This document shows positions 7,986-16,686 of a DNA stretch of 42,010 nt, one piece after another. Position 1 is the stretch's first letter; every line of letters starts with the position of its first letter. The position numbers were made by a program, and so were the translations under genes. Under the pieces are notes generated by a model that had not been told where the DNA came from, made no database searches, and was given only the letters and a program-made list of their open reading frames with translations. Source of the stretch: Photobacterium frigidiphilum (GTDB lineage Bacteria; Pseudomonadota; Gammaproteobacteria; Enterobacterales; Vibrionaceae); NCBI RefSeq assembly GCF_003025615.1, contig NZ_PYMJ01000044.1, positions 1 to 42,010 of the forward strand, given 5' to 3'.

Positions 7986-8518
7986 TTATGTACTCCTCAC
8001 CCATTTTGTTTATAGAAACACTTTTATATAAACACTATGCCTGACTTTATCAACGTAACTCAATAAAGCAGCTTAAAATAAACAGCATGTAGTAGTGTCT
8101 CCCCCTCTGGAATACCACTAAATTCATTACTTTTCTCTTCTTCAGCCCCGTATTCTTTACTCACCACTCAGTTCATAGTAAATAAATATTCACTTTTCAA
8201 TAATTAACACAAACCATGCATCAAAACTTTATTGTTATTATTCTGCTAGTTATAAATATTGATAATCCGTACTCCTTTTCTAAAAAAGGCTTATTAAATG
8301 CATGTTTTTTCTTACTGTAAATCACTACCTCATCTTCCATTAACAATATAAAGTATAAATAACGCCCAAACAGCAGATCAAACCAGTAGATAACACCAAG
8401 AAATCGAACAACACAGAAACAATAATTTAACAAAATGGATTTTTTATACATTTTTCTTGCATAACAACCCACCATGGGTAGTATAAGACCCCAGTGACGA
8501 TTAATGCAGTAAGTCAGC
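7986..8518. other. Intergenic region upstream of artP
   Basis: AT-rich, with no credible gene. The ORF on the minus strand at 8221-8520 has an unlikely composition. The right end contains a promoter-like element (8457-8487). I could not identify a convincing ArgR box by eye, although AT-rich TTTATACATTT and TTGCATAAC stretches at 8443-8465 are candidates. Confidence 0.4.
8457..8487 (+). promoter_or_regulatory. Candidate artPIQM promoter
   Basis: TTGCAT (8457-8462) is followed by TAGTAT (8479-8484, spacing 16) or TATAAG (8482-8487, spacing 19), about 32-35 bases before the artP ATG. Confidence 0.4.
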
Positions 8519-9247
8519 ATGAGTATTCAAGTAAGCGGTATCAATAAGTTCTACGGCAACACACAAGTTCTTCATGATGTGAACTTCACGTGTAATACAG
8601 GTGAAACCCTTGTGTTGTTAGGTCCAAGCGGTGCAGGTAAAAGCTCTCTACTACGTGTATTGAACCTGTTAGAAACAGCAAACAGCGGCGAATTGAATAT
8701 CGCTGATGCGTTTTTTAACTTCGCCACTGAAGTACAAGAAAAAGACGGGCTTAAATTACGTCGTAAAGTCGGTATGGTTTTTCAGCAATACAACCTATGG
8801 CCACACATGACAGTCATAGAAAACCTTATTGAAGCGCCCGTTAACGTTGCAGGGCTAAATAAAGCACAAGCAATAAAAGAAGCAATGAAAATTCTGGCAA
8901 CATTGCAATTGGCAGATAAAGCAGATGCATGGCCAATGCAATTATCTGGTGGCCAGCAACAACGTGTCGCCATTGCTCGCGCACTGATGATGAAACCTGA
9001 CGTGTTGTTATTTGATGAACCAACGGCGGCACTTGACCCTGAAATCACCAATCAGATCGTCAAGATCATTAACGAATTAAGCGAAACTGGCATCACACAA
9101 GTTGTTGTGACCCATGAAGTCGATTTTGCGAAAAAAATTGCAAGTCATGTTCTGTATCTTGAAAAAGGATACATCGTGGAACATGGCACAAAAGAGGCAT
9201 TCATTACTCCGGCTACATCTGAGTTTGCAGAATACCTAGCCCACTAA
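8519..9247 (+). CDS. artP: Arginine ABC transporter, ATP-binding protein
   Basis: This is the cytoplasmic ATPase that powers arginine import with ArtQ and ArtM. Walker A is GPSGAGKSS (about residues 35-43), the Q-loop is FQQYNLWPHMTV, the signature is LSGGQQQRVAIARAL, Walker B is VLLFDEPTAALDPE and the switch His is in VVTHEV. Length (242) and sequence track E. coli ArtP from end to end, including the insertion between Walker A and the Q-loop that sets ArtP apart from GlnQ/HisP. It is the first gene of the artPIQM operon. The stop codon lies within a 13-bp tandem duplication. Confidence 0.96.
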   Translation: MSIQVSGINKFYGNTQVLHDVNFTCNTGETLVLLGPSGAGKSSLLRVLNLLETANSGELNIADAFFNFATEVQEKDGLKLRRKVGMVFQQYNLWPHMTVIENLIEAPVNVAGLNKAQAIKEAMKILATLQLADKADAWPMQLSGGQQQRVAIARALMMKPDVLLFDEPTAALDPEITNQIVKIINELSETGITQVVVTHEVDFAKKIASHVLYLEKGYIVEHGTKEAFITPATSEFAEYLAH

Positions 9248-9270
9248 TTACCCTTTTTAATTACCCTTTT
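9245..9270 (+). repeat. Exact 13-bp tandem duplication at the artP stop
   Basis: TAATTACCCTTTT occurs at 9245-9257 and again at 9258-9270. The first copy begins with the artP stop codon, so the duplication does not alter the protein. Confidence 0.85.
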
Positions 9271-9323
9271 ATTTTGGCAGAAAGCTCTTCTATGCCTAAA
9301 AAACGAATACACGGAGTATCGCG

Positions 9324-10055
9324 ATGAAAAAGATTTTACTGGCTTCTCTTATTGGTCTTGCTTCAGCAAATGCAGCTGCACAGGAAGAAATTAAATTCGC
9401 GATGGAAGCGACTTATGCTCCGTTTGAATACGTAGACGAAAATAATCAAATTCAAGGTTTTGACGTTGATTTAGCCAATGCGCTTTGTAAAGAAATGGAC
9501 GCTAAATGTAGCTTTCACAATCAAGCATTCGACAGTTTAATTCCGGCCCTTAAATTTAAGCGTTACGATGCGGCTATCTCTGGTATTGATATTACTGAAG
9601 CACGTCAAAAGCAAGTCAGCTTTACCAATCCTTATTACGATAACTCAGCAGCATTCGTTGCCGTTGAAGGAAAAGTCGCAAACCAAGCAGCACTAAACGG
9701 TAAGCGTGTAGGTGTACAAAACGGTTCAACACACCAGAGTTATTTAATCGACCAAATGGCTGGCGTAACAGCAGTTCCATACGCAAGCTACCAAGATGCA
9801 TTTATTGATATGCAAAATGGTCGTATCGATTCTGTATTTGGTGATACTGCAGTGGTAGCCGAATGGTTCAAAAAGAACGACACACTGACTTACATTGGCG
9901 ATCAAGTCACTAACCAAGAATACTTTGGTAATGGTTTTGGCATTGCCGTAAACAAAAAGAATGAAGAGCTGGTTAACCAATTAAACGCTGCACTTAAAAC
10001 GGTGAAAGCAAACGGCCAGTACCAAGAAATTTTCGATAAGTACTTTGGTAAGTAA
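9324..10055 (+). CDS. artI: Arginine ABC transporter, periplasmic binding protein
   Basis: This is the solute-binding protein that captures arginine and delivers it to ArtQM. It has a signal peptide (MKKILLASLIGLASANAAA, cleavage about residue 19) and a class II amino-acid-binding fold: EATYAPFEYVDENNQIQGFDVDLANALCKEM, AISGIDITEARQKQVSFTNPYY, then VGVQNGSTHQSYL and RIDSVFGDTAVVAEW. Length (243) is normal. GGAG precedes the ATG. E. coli has two such proteins, ArtI and ArtJ; the operon position between artP and artQ favours ArtI, but sequence alone does not settle this. Confidence 0.93.
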   Translation: MKKILLASLIGLASANAAAQEEIKFAMEATYAPFEYVDENNQIQGFDVDLANALCKEMDAKCSFHNQAFDSLIPALKFKRYDAAISGIDITEARQKQVSFTNPYYDNSAAFVAVEGKVANQAALNGKRVGVQNGSTHQSYLIDQMAGVTAVPYASYQDAFIDMQNGRIDSVFGDTAVVAEWFKKNDTLTYIGDQVTNQEYFGNGFGIAVNKKNEELVNQLNAALKTVKANGQYQEIFDKYFGK

Positions 10056-10056
10056 T

Positions 10057-10746
10057 ATGGTTTTTTCGGGTTACTCAATGTCACTCGTAGAGGCAAGCTG
10101 GATGACCATCCAGCTGGCTTTTGCCAGTTTATTAGTCGGTTTAGTTCTAGCGGTAATTTTTGCAAGCGGTGAGATGTCTCGTAGCCGTATTGTCGCTTGG
10201 CCGACAACTGCATTCGTTACAATTCTTCGTGGTTTACCTGAAATATTAGTGGTGCTGTTTATCTTTTTCGGCTCAGGTCAGGTGCTCTTTATGATCACAG
10301 GTGACTATGTCGATATCAGCCCATTTGTCTCTGGAGTTATAGCCTTATCACTCATCTTTGCTTCTTATGCCGCCCAAACGATACGTGGCGCATTAAAAGC
10401 AGTGAATAATGGTCAACGTGAAGCGGCAAGTGCTCTTGGTATAAGCAAAGCACATAGCTTCTTTCGCATTATTTTGCCACAAGCGGTTAGGCATGCCCTA
10501 CCCGGTTTGACTAACCAGTGGTTAGTACTGCTGAAAGATACGGCTTTAGTGTCATTAATTGGCGTAACCGATTTACTTAAACAAGCACAGCTCACTTCTG
10601 CTGCAACGCATGAAGCCTTTACTTGGTATGCCACTGCTGCTGCTATTTATTTGGTGATTACACTGATCACACAACGTGCAGTTAAAGTGATTGATAAGAA
10701 ATTTACGGTTCAAGGTCTTAGCGCGCCACAAGGAGCAACCGCATGA
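10057..10746 (+). CDS. artQ: Arginine ABC transporter, permease
   Basis: One of two membrane subunits of the arginine importer, of the HisM/GlnP permease type. About five transmembrane segments are visible, with the cytoplasmic EAA loop REAASALGISKAHSFFRIILPQA that contacts ArtP. VTILRGLPEILVVLFIFFG and NQWLVLLKDTALVSLIGV are family signatures. I take the ATG at 10057, one base after the artI stop, rather than an in-frame TTG at 10045 inside artI. This gives 229 residues, close to E. coli ArtQ. No separate ribosome binding site is evident, so translation is probably coupled to artI. Confidence 0.93.
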   Translation: MVFSGYSMSLVEASWMTIQLAFASLLVGLVLAVIFASGEMSRSRIVAWPTTAFVTILRGLPEILVVLFIFFGSGQVLFMITGDYVDISPFVSGVIALSLIFASYAAQTIRGALKAVNNGQREAASALGISKAHSFFRIILPQAVRHALPGLTNQWLVLLKDTALVSLIGVTDLLKQAQLTSAATHEAFTWYATAAAIYLVITLITQRAVKVIDKKFTVQGLSAPQGATA

Positions 10747-11414
10747 ATGAACAGCATGTTTGGCAAATGCTAGGTGGTTTGGCAACAAGTCTTGAACTGA
10801 CAGCAGTTTCTCTATTAGTAGGTTGTACGCTTGCATTGTTAATGACATTAACACTGATTATGCGAACAACGGGTTTACATTGGATCAGCCGTGGCATTAT
10901 TACGTTGTTCACAGGTACACCGCTACTGGTTCAAATATTCTTGATTTATTACGGTCCTGGGCAATTTGAAGCGATACGCGAAAGCTTTCTTTGGAATTGG
11001 TTAAGCCAACCTTGGTTCTGTGCGATGTTAGCCTTGGCATTAAACACGGCAGCATACAGCACACAGTTATTTAAAGGTGCATTCAACGCCATTCCTTCTG
11101 GTCAATGGCAAGCATGTCGCGCACTGGGTATGGATAAAGTCGCGACACTACGTGTTTTATTACCCTTTGCCATTCGTCGTGCAATACCAGCTTATTCGAA
11201 TGAAGTTATCTTGGTGTTTAAAGGAACGTCGCTAGCCAGCACTATCACGATTATGGATCTGATGGGTTACGCCCAGCGTATTAATGCCCAGACCTATGAC
11301 ACTTTGGTCGTATTCAGTGTTGCAGGCGCATTCTACCTTGCTGTGAATGGCATTTTAACGCTGATTTTCCGCCAAGTTGAAAAGAAAGCCTTAGCATTTG
11401 AAGTTGCTCATTAA
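10743..11414 (+). CDS. artM: Arginine ABC transporter, permease
   Basis: Second membrane subunit of the arginine importer, 223 residues. It shares the ArtM signatures GIITLFTGTPLLVQIFLIYYGPGQF, the EAA loop GQWQACRALGMDKVATLRVLLPFA and SNEVILVFKGTSLASTITIMDLMGYAQ. Its ATG overlaps the artQ stop (ATGA), indicating translational coupling, and GGAG lies upstream in the artQ end. It is the last gene of the operon, which ends at the strong terminator at 11444. Confidence 0.95.
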   Translation: MNEQHVWQMLGGLATSLELTAVSLLVGCTLALLMTLTLIMRTTGLHWISRGIITLFTGTPLLVQIFLIYYGPGQFEAIRESFLWNWLSQPWFCAMLALALNTAAYSTQLFKGAFNAIPSGQWQACRALGMDKVATLRVLLPFAIRRAIPAYSNEVILVFKGTSLASTITIMDLMGYAQRINAQTYDTLVVFSVAGAFYLAVNGILTLIFRQVEKKALAFEVAH

Positions 11415-11443
11415 TCGAAGTACACCCTTACAAACTTGATACT

Positions 11444-11481
11444 AAAAAAGCCCCTCAGAACAAAAATGTAGGGGCTTTTTT
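11444..11481. terminator. Bidirectional terminator between artM and ygjH
   Basis: The stem AAAAAAGCCCCT (11444-11455) / AGGGGCTTTTTT (11470-11481) is perfect over 12 bp, GC-rich in the centre and flanked by A and T runs. Confidence 0.9.
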
Positions 11482-11523
11482 CATGCAGTGCTTAATGTAT
11501 ATAATCAAGCTACCTTTCGCGTA

Positions 11524-11856
11524 TTACACGATTTTTACACCAGCAGGCATAAGACGCTCAGGCGTTAAGAGTACACTCTCCGATTCATCATCCGTTTCCG
11601 CACACAGCAGCATACATTCAGATGTTTCACCGCGCATTTTTGCTTTCGCTAAGTTTGTCAGTACCACAACCTGCTTACCCATCAATTCTTCTTCAGTGTA
11701 ATAAGGCACAAGGCTAGTCACTGTTTGCAGGGTTTTCTCACCTACATCGATTTGTACGATATACAATTTATCTGCATTTTGGTGGCGAGCGACTTCAATA
11801 ATTTTGCCCACGCGTATATCTAACTTTGCAAAATCTGGATAAGTGATAGTGTCCAT
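11524..11856 (-). CDS. ygjH: tRNA-binding OB-fold protein
   Basis: The 110-residue protein consists of one tRNA-binding OB-fold domain, like the C-terminal domain of methionyl-tRNA synthetase and CsaA. Signatures are KLDIRVGKIIEVARHQNADKLY, VDVGEKTLQTVTSLVPYYTEEELMGK and VVLTNLAKAKMRGETSECMLLCAE. Its sequence follows E. coli YgjH nearly without gaps. A structure-specific tRNA-binding role is expected; the cellular function is not established. In E. coli ygjH lies directly next to ebgR. Here a chemoreceptor gene and the gal genes lie between them, while ebgRAC-ygjI follows 9 kb away. Confidence 0.93.
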   Translation of the reverse strand: MDTITYPDFAKLDIRVGKIIEVARHQNADKLYIVQIDVGEKTLQTVTSLVPYYTEEELMGKQVVVLTNLAKAKMRGETSECMLLCAETDDESESVLLTPERLMPAGVKIV

Positions 11857-11878
11857 TTCATTACTCCAACAGGATTCA

Positions 11879-11894
11879 GTGGTAACGTTTACAT
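11879..11894. promoter_or_regulatory. GalR-type operator near ygjH / chemoreceptor gene
   Basis: The minus strand reads ATGTAAACGTTACCAC, matching 14 of 16 positions of the galE operator in this window (GTGTAAACGTTTCCAC). It lies 22 bases before the ygjH start and 357 bases before the chemoreceptor gene, so either could be the target. Confidence 0.55.
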
Positions 11895-11940
11895 TATCAT
11901 TTGAACGCTTTTTTGCAAGAGATATTGGGTTACTTCCCTG

Positions 11941-11995
11941 TCAATTATGCGATCTCTATTTCTGTTATTTTCGATACTGCCATTAAATGGTACAG
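11941..11995 (+). repeat. Dispersed 55-bp intergenic repeat, copy 1
   Basis: It aligns without gaps to 14410-14464 with about 41 of 55 identical bases. Shared blocks include GATCTCTATTT, GTTATTTTC and TTAAATGGTA. The copy lies about 255 bp before the chemoreceptor gene, in the same orientation as copy 2. No coding potential is seen. Confidence 0.6.
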
Positions 11996-12251
11996 AACAC
12001 TGTATGAGTCTAGATTATTCCACCTGAACATTGTTACCCTGCGTCTTCATCCCTCAAACATTACAAAACATAAGCTTGAATCACATACATTGCTATATTT
12101 ATCATCTAGCATGACACGTTCGAATTTGAAGTAATTACGGGGCATTTCGAAAGCAAAGGTGATTGGTGAGTCTATTTTACCTTCATATGAGACTTAAACG
12201 ACCATCTTAATACAACGATAATTATCAGGTTGACTGCAGATAGGAATAAAA

Positions 12252-14255
12252 ATGAGGACAAGGAACATGAGGTCTATTCGATATATATACCCACTTTATT
12301 TTACAGTATTTATGCTATTTATCGGGTTAGTCACCACATTGGGCATCAACTATTGGGTTTCACCGAAATTAGTCACCAATGAAGAAACGATTATAAAAAA
12401 CACACTCCAAGACCTTAATAGTGACATTTTCACAGAGCTCGAACAGGTTCAAGCACAGCAACGTACTATCACCCAAACCATTGCATTAGTTTCAAGTGAA
12501 CAAATCGATCAAATTTTACCGGGATTAGTTGATCAATACGGAAAAACTCAAGTATTTGGTGGCGGTATTTGGCCGTTACCAGAACAACGCCAACAAGGCA
12601 TTGATAAATACAGTACCTTTTATCACCGTGACGCTAGCAATAAGCTAATTGAAAATACTTATTGGAATTCTGCTGATTCGCTTAATTACTACGATCAAGG
12701 CTGGTATAAAAATGGCTTAAACGCCCCACAAGGACAATGTGCTTGGGCACCCGCTTATAAAGACTCGGCCAGTGCAGAGGCAAGAACAAATTGCGCTATG
12801 TCTATTTTGAAAGAAGGTAAACAATACGGCATTGCAACGATTGATCTAACATTAGGTTTCTTCAATGACCTTGTCGAACAAAAAGAACAGGCATTAAATG
12901 GTGATATTCTCATCATCGAATCTGACGGTAAAATACTCAACAATACACGTAGTATTAACCGCTCACTCATACTTGATAATCTTTCGTCTATTGCCCAAGA
13001 GTCACCTTTTGCTGCGAATATTAGCCGTAACCTTTCTCAGGTAACGGACAATAAACCGCTGCAGGTTCGTTATGATAATAATGGCGTTAATTATACGTTA
13101 TTCATGCATCGAATTTCAGGAACACCATGGACCGTCGCATTTAGCACTCAAACGACCCTACTCGAATCAACGACTCACTCAATTCTAGTCACTCTGGCTT
13201 CAATTCAACTTCCTATTGCTGCTGCTATTATTCTCTTTTGCTTTATTGCATTCTCACAACTAGCCCGACGTCTCGAAGCATTAAGGAATAATATTGAAGC
13301 TCTATCATCGGGCGACGCCGATTTAACCGCTGAAATTAAAATTAATAAAAATGACGAAGTTGGAGGTATTGCAGTATCCGTCAATCATTTCATTATCTAT
13401 CTACGAGAGATGATGGGGTCTGTATCCAATTCAAGTAATCAAATTTCAAACATTATCGACGAAGTCAAAAATCAAAGCCAAATTAACCACGATATTGTTG
13501 ATCGCCACGCCAATGAAACAATGCAGGTTATTACTGCCATTAATGAAATGGCTTCTACGGCAGAAGAAGTTGCACGTAATACCACCAATACCGTTACCAA
13601 TACCCATAGCGCCACAGTTGCTGCCGATCAATCAAAAGCAGCAGTTAACAAAGCAACAGACAGCGTTGCTTTGTTAATGACGCAAATTGAAACCGCGTCA
13701 GAAAATGTGACCGAGATGAGCAATGAAACTCAGAAAATAAGCACGGTACTTAACGTGATTCGTGATATCGCAGAACAAACCAATCTATTGGCGCTTAACG
13801 CTGCCATTGAAGCCGCACGAGCCGGCGATCAAGGTAGAGGGTTTGCGGTTGTTGCTGATGAAGTACGTGCACTTGCTGCTCGTACACAAAATAGCACTGC
13901 TGAAATCAATGAGATGTTAACCCACCTTCAAGCTGGGGTTACAACCGTTGTAACAGCCATGAATAATACAAAAACACGTTGTGAGGTCGTTGTTGATGAT
14001 ACAGAACACGTCAATGTGGGGCTAGATGAAATGATGACCTCTATACATGAAATCAACAACTTAAACTCGCATATAGCAACAGCAGCAGAAGAGCAGAGCT
14101 CTGTTACTGAAGAAATAAACCACAACATGAGTCAGATTCAAAATATGATTCAAATGCTAACAGAAAGCGCTCAGCAAACAACAACATCCAGCCACTCGTT
14201 ATCTGAAGCCAATAACCAACTTAATACATTAGTGAGTCGCTTCAAGCTATCCTAA
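12252..14255 (+). CDS. Methyl-accepting chemotaxis protein with periplasmic Cache domain
   Basis: The 667-residue transmembrane chemoreceptor signals to CheA/CheW. It has TM1 (about residues 13-31), a large periplasmic dCache-like sensor (about 35-310, with FGGGIWPLPEQRQQG and YYDQGWYKNGL), TM2 (about 314-336), a HAMP region (337-390) and a long coiled-coil signalling domain. The conserved hairpin tip lies near residues 502-545 (IRDIAEQTNLLALNAAIEAARAGDQGRGFAVVADEVR). AGGA lies 6 bases before the ATG. Its position beside galR and a GalR-type operator suggests a link to galactoside sensing, but the ligand is unknown. No C-terminal CheR-binding pentapeptide is present. Confidence 0.92.
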   Translation: MRTRNMRSIRYIYPLYFTVFMLFIGLVTTLGINYWVSPKLVTNEETIIKNTLQDLNSDIFTELEQVQAQQRTITQTIALVSSEQIDQILPGLVDQYGKTQVFGGGIWPLPEQRQQGIDKYSTFYHRDASNKLIENTYWNSADSLNYYDQGWYKNGLNAPQGQCAWAPAYKDSASAEARTNCAMSILKEGKQYGIATIDLTLGFFNDLVEQKEQALNGDILIIESDGKILNNTRSINRSLILDNLSSIAQESPFAANISRNLSQVTDNKPLQVRYDNNGVNYTLFMHRISGTPWTVAFSTQTTLLESTTHSILVTLASIQLPIAAAIILFCFIAFSQLARRLEALRNNIEALSSGDADLTAEIKINKNDEVGGIAVSVNHFIIYLREMMGSVSNSSNQISNIIDEVKNQSQINHDIVDRHANETMQVITAINEMASTAEEVARNTTNTVTNTHSATVAADQSKAAVNKATDSVALLMTQIETASENVTEMSNETQKISTVLNVIRDIAEQTNLLALNAAIEAARAGDQGRGFAVVADEVRALAARTQNSTAEINEMLTHLQAGVTTVVTAMNNTKTRCEVVVDDTEHVNVGLDEMMTSIHEINNLNSHIATAAEEQSSVTEEINHNMSQIQNMIQMLTESAQQTTTSSHSLSEANNQLNTLVSRFKLS

Positions 14256-14286
14256 CGTTCAACGTTACTGGTATAAAATAGCAAAC

Positions 14287-14319
14287 AATAAGTAGTCACT
14301 TTAGGCTACTTATTTTTTC
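14287..14319 (+). terminator. Terminator of the chemoreceptor gene
   Basis: The stem AATAAGTAG (14287-14295) / CTACTTATT (14306-14314) is followed by a T-run. Confidence 0.75.
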
Positions 14320-14348
14320 TCTCTCTCTCATTACTACACTAGGCTTTA

Positions 14349-14364
14349 CTGGCAACGATTACAT
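14349..14364. promoter_or_regulatory. GalR-type operator upstream of galR
   Basis: The minus strand reads ATGTAATCGTTGCCAG, matching 12 of 16 positions of the local galE operator. It lies 133 bases before the galR start, which would allow autoregulation. The match is weaker than at galE. Confidence 0.4.
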
Positions 14365-14409
14365 TACCTTTTAGCACTGATTTACAAGGAATACTATACA
14401 ACCAGCCTA

Positions 14410-14464
14410 TCAATTTCATGATCTCTATTTGCGTTATTTTCACAACCGTTGTTAAATGGTATAG
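14410..14464 (+). repeat. Dispersed 55-bp intergenic repeat, copy 2
   Basis: Partner of 11941-11995, about 75% identical and ungapped. It ends 33 bases before the galR ATG, so it may overlap the galR promoter or leader. Confidence 0.6.
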
Positions 14465-14497
14465 GCAAAAGAATACTGATATTTATTGGGATAATGT

Positions 14498-15520
14498 ATG
14501 GCAACTATTAAAGATGTAGCAAAGGAGGCAGGTGTTTCTGTCGCTACGGTTTCACGTGTTATTAACAAGTCACCCAAGGCAAGTAAATCTGCTATTGATG
14601 CTGTTAGTATTGCCATGCGCAAACTGGGTTATCGTCCTAATGCCAATGCACGAGCACTGGTTAGTCAATCGACGAATACACTAGGGGTATTGGTTGGTGA
14701 TGTATCCGACCCTTTCTTTGGTTCAATGGTTAAATCCATCGATGGTGTGGCGCGTAATAACGGTAAGCATATTCTTATAGGTAATGGCTATCACGATGCA
14801 GATACAGAACGTGATGCAATAGAGTTGTTGATAAACAGCCGTTGTGAGTCATTAGTTATTCACAGTAAAGGCTTATCGAATGAAGAACTGATTGCCTACG
14901 CAAAAGAAGTACCAGGGCTAGTATTGATTAACCGATATATACCTGAAATTGCCGAAAAGTGTATCGCGTTAGATAATCATAAAGGTTCTTATCTTGCGAC
15001 TGAATATTTAATACGTCATGGCCACCAGCATATTGGCTATGTCTGTTCAAACCACCAAATTGAAGATGCGGAACAACGTAAAGCAGGCTATCAGGAAGCC
15101 CTTAAAGCACATGGCTTACATCAGCCTGAGAGCTATATTGAATATGGCAGCCCAGATGAGCAAGGCGGCGAGCAAGCAATGACTAATTTACTTGCTAAAA
15201 ACCTACCGATTACGGCTATCGCCGCTTACAACGACTATATGGCTGCAGGCTCGCTGTCTATTTTAGAAGAAAATGGTATTCAAGCACCTGAAAACATGTC
15301 GCTAATTGGTTTCGATGATGGATTAATCGCAAAATACTTACATCCAAAATTAACAACCATTCGCTACCCCATTCAAATGATGGCTGAGCATGCTGCTCAA
15401 TTATCGCTGAAATTAGCCAATAAGAATCAACCAATTGAGCCAGAGAAAGTAGATACAGATACACATATGTTCATGCCAACATTAGTGCGCCGCTTATCAG
15501 TCGATAAAGTAAAAAGCTAG
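14498..15520 (+). CDS. galR: Galactose repressor
   Basis: This is a 340-residue LacI-family repressor, released from DNA by galactose. The N-terminal helix-turn-helix is MATIKDVAKEAGVSVATVSRVIN with the hinge NANARALVSQSTN (about 48-60), and the periplasmic-binding-protein-like sugar domain follows. Blocks such as GVLVGDVSDPFFGSMVK, HILIGNGYHDADTERDAIE, SLIGFDDGLIAKYLHPKLTTIRYPI and FMPTLVRRLSV track E. coli GalR/GalS closely. It is convergent with galM, across a bidirectional terminator. Operators matching the gal consensus lie before galE and, more weakly, before galR itself. It could equally be called GalS; the location supports control of galETKM. Confidence 0.93.
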   Translation: MATIKDVAKEAGVSVATVSRVINKSPKASKSAIDAVSIAMRKLGYRPNANARALVSQSTNTLGVLVGDVSDPFFGSMVKSIDGVARNNGKHILIGNGYHDADTERDAIELLINSRCESLVIHSKGLSNEELIAYAKEVPGLVLINRYIPEIAEKCIALDNHKGSYLATEYLIRHGHQHIGYVCSNHQIEDAEQRKAGYQEALKAHGLHQPESYIEYGSPDEQGGEQAMTNLLAKNLPITAIAAYNDYMAAGSLSILEENGIQAPENMSLIGFDDGLIAKYLHPKLTTIRYPIQMMAEHAAQLSLKLANKNQPIEPEKVDTDTHMFMPTLVRRLSVDKVKS

Positions 15521-15533
15521 TTTAGCGAATTGA

Positions 15534-15576
15534 TAAAAAAAGAGCCTTAACATCCATTGTCGAGGCTCTTTTTTAT
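15534..15576. terminator. Bidirectional terminator between galR and galM
   Basis: The stem AAAAAGAGCCT (ending 15547) pairs with AGGCTCTTTTT (beginning 15563), with A and T runs on both sides. It serves both convergent units. Confidence 0.85.
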
Positions 15577-15600
15577 TGGGTGTCCTGTAACTACGTATAG

Positions 15601-16677
15601 CTACACAACCAAAAATCGATACGTTGTTTGATGCTTATACGTTTGTTCAGGTTGTACAATACAAGAAGGTTGCTGCCACTCGGGATGATTAGGTGAATCA
15701 GGCAAAAATTGGGTTTCTAACGCAAAACCTGCATGGTTTACGTATTCACCACCTTCTCGATTCGGACAACCCGCTAAATAATTACCCGTATAAAGCTGTA
15801 TAGCTGGCTTTGTGGTCTGTAGTTCTAATCGTAATTTCCCATCTGGCGAAGTCACGCTTGCTGCCGTTGCATGACCTAGATGACATTCTGTTTCCAATAA
15901 AAAAGAATGATCATAACCCGCAGCTAATTGCTGATCGTGGTCTGCCATAAAATCTTGCTTCAATTTTTTTAACTGCATGAAGTCAAAACTTGTACCCTGT
16001 ACTTCTTTCAGTTCACCAACAGGAATGCCACTTGCATCTGAAGGTAAATACTGTGATGCATTCATCGTAAGCGAATGATCAAGGCAATCTGACTGTGAAT
16101 CTGCCCCTAATAAATTGAAGTAAGCATGATTCGTCAGATTGATCGGGCATGCTTTATCTATAGTTGCACTATAAGCAATAATCACTTCATTTTTGTTTGT
16201 CAGGGTATAACTAACAGACGCATTAACCTTACCAGGAAAACCTTGGTCACCATCGGGTGATTCAAGTGTAAAGACGATTGTTTGCTCACGGCTTTCCTCA
16301 ACTACCCCTTCAACCAACCAGCGACGATGAGTAAAACTATCTGGCCCTCCGTGTAAACAATTACCCGCTTGATTCGTCAATACTTGGTGTATTTCACCAT
16401 TGATCACAAACCTGCCAGATTCAATACGGTTCGCATAACGGCCAACAGTTGCCCCTAAATAGGCTTGTTGCTGTTGATGCTGCTTCATTGTTGCAACACC
16501 CAGTAATACTTCGCGGGTCGTATCACCAAGATCCACACAACAACTTAACCATGTCGCGCCGATATCCATAAACGATACCGACATACCATTACTGTTTGTT
16601 AACGTAAAAATCTTCGCGGGGCTACCATCAAAGGCAATATCTTGTGCCATTGATTGATGCAATTTATTACTCATCAT
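15601..16677 (-). CDS. galM: Galactose mutarotase (aldose 1-epimerase)
   Basis: It interconverts alpha- and beta-galactose, which matters here because beta-galactosidase releases the beta anomer and GalK uses the alpha form. The 358-residue sequence has YLGATVGRYANRIESGRF, NQAGNCLHGG, the catalytic-His block INLTNHAYFNLLG and the catalytic-Glu block GFALETQFLPDSPNHPEW. It is the last gene of galETKM, 9 bp after galK. Two consecutive ATGs (16677, 16674) follow an AAGGA, and the second has better spacing. The operon ends at the terminator shared with galR. Confidence 0.95.
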   Translation of the reverse strand: MMSNKLHQSMAQDIAFDGSPAKIFTLTNSNGMSVSFMDIGATWLSCCVDLGDTTREVLLGVATMKQHQQQQAYLGATVGRYANRIESGRFVINGEIHQVLTNQAGNCLHGGPDSFTHRRWLVEGVVEESREQTIVFTLESPDGDQGFPGKVNASVSYTLTNKNEVIIAYSATIDKACPINLTNHAYFNLLGADSQSDCLDHSLTMNASQYLPSDASGIPVGELKEVQGTSFDFMQLKKLKQDFMADHDQQLAAGYDHSFLLETECHLGHATAASVTSPDGKLRLELQTTKPAIQLYTGNYLAGCPNREGGEYVNHAGFALETQFLPDSPNHPEWQQPSCIVQPEQTYKHQTTYRFLVV

Positions 16678-16686
16678 CAGTCCTTA

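Noticed and set aside
8221..8520. Minus-strand ORF of 99 codons before artP
   Set aside because: Cys/Tyr/Phe-rich composition typical of AT-rich noncoding DNA, no ribosome binding site, and it covers the artP promoter region.
11901..12134. Plus-strand ORF of 77 codons
   Set aside because: It overlaps the 55-bp dispersed repeat, has no ribosome binding site and no protein-like pattern.
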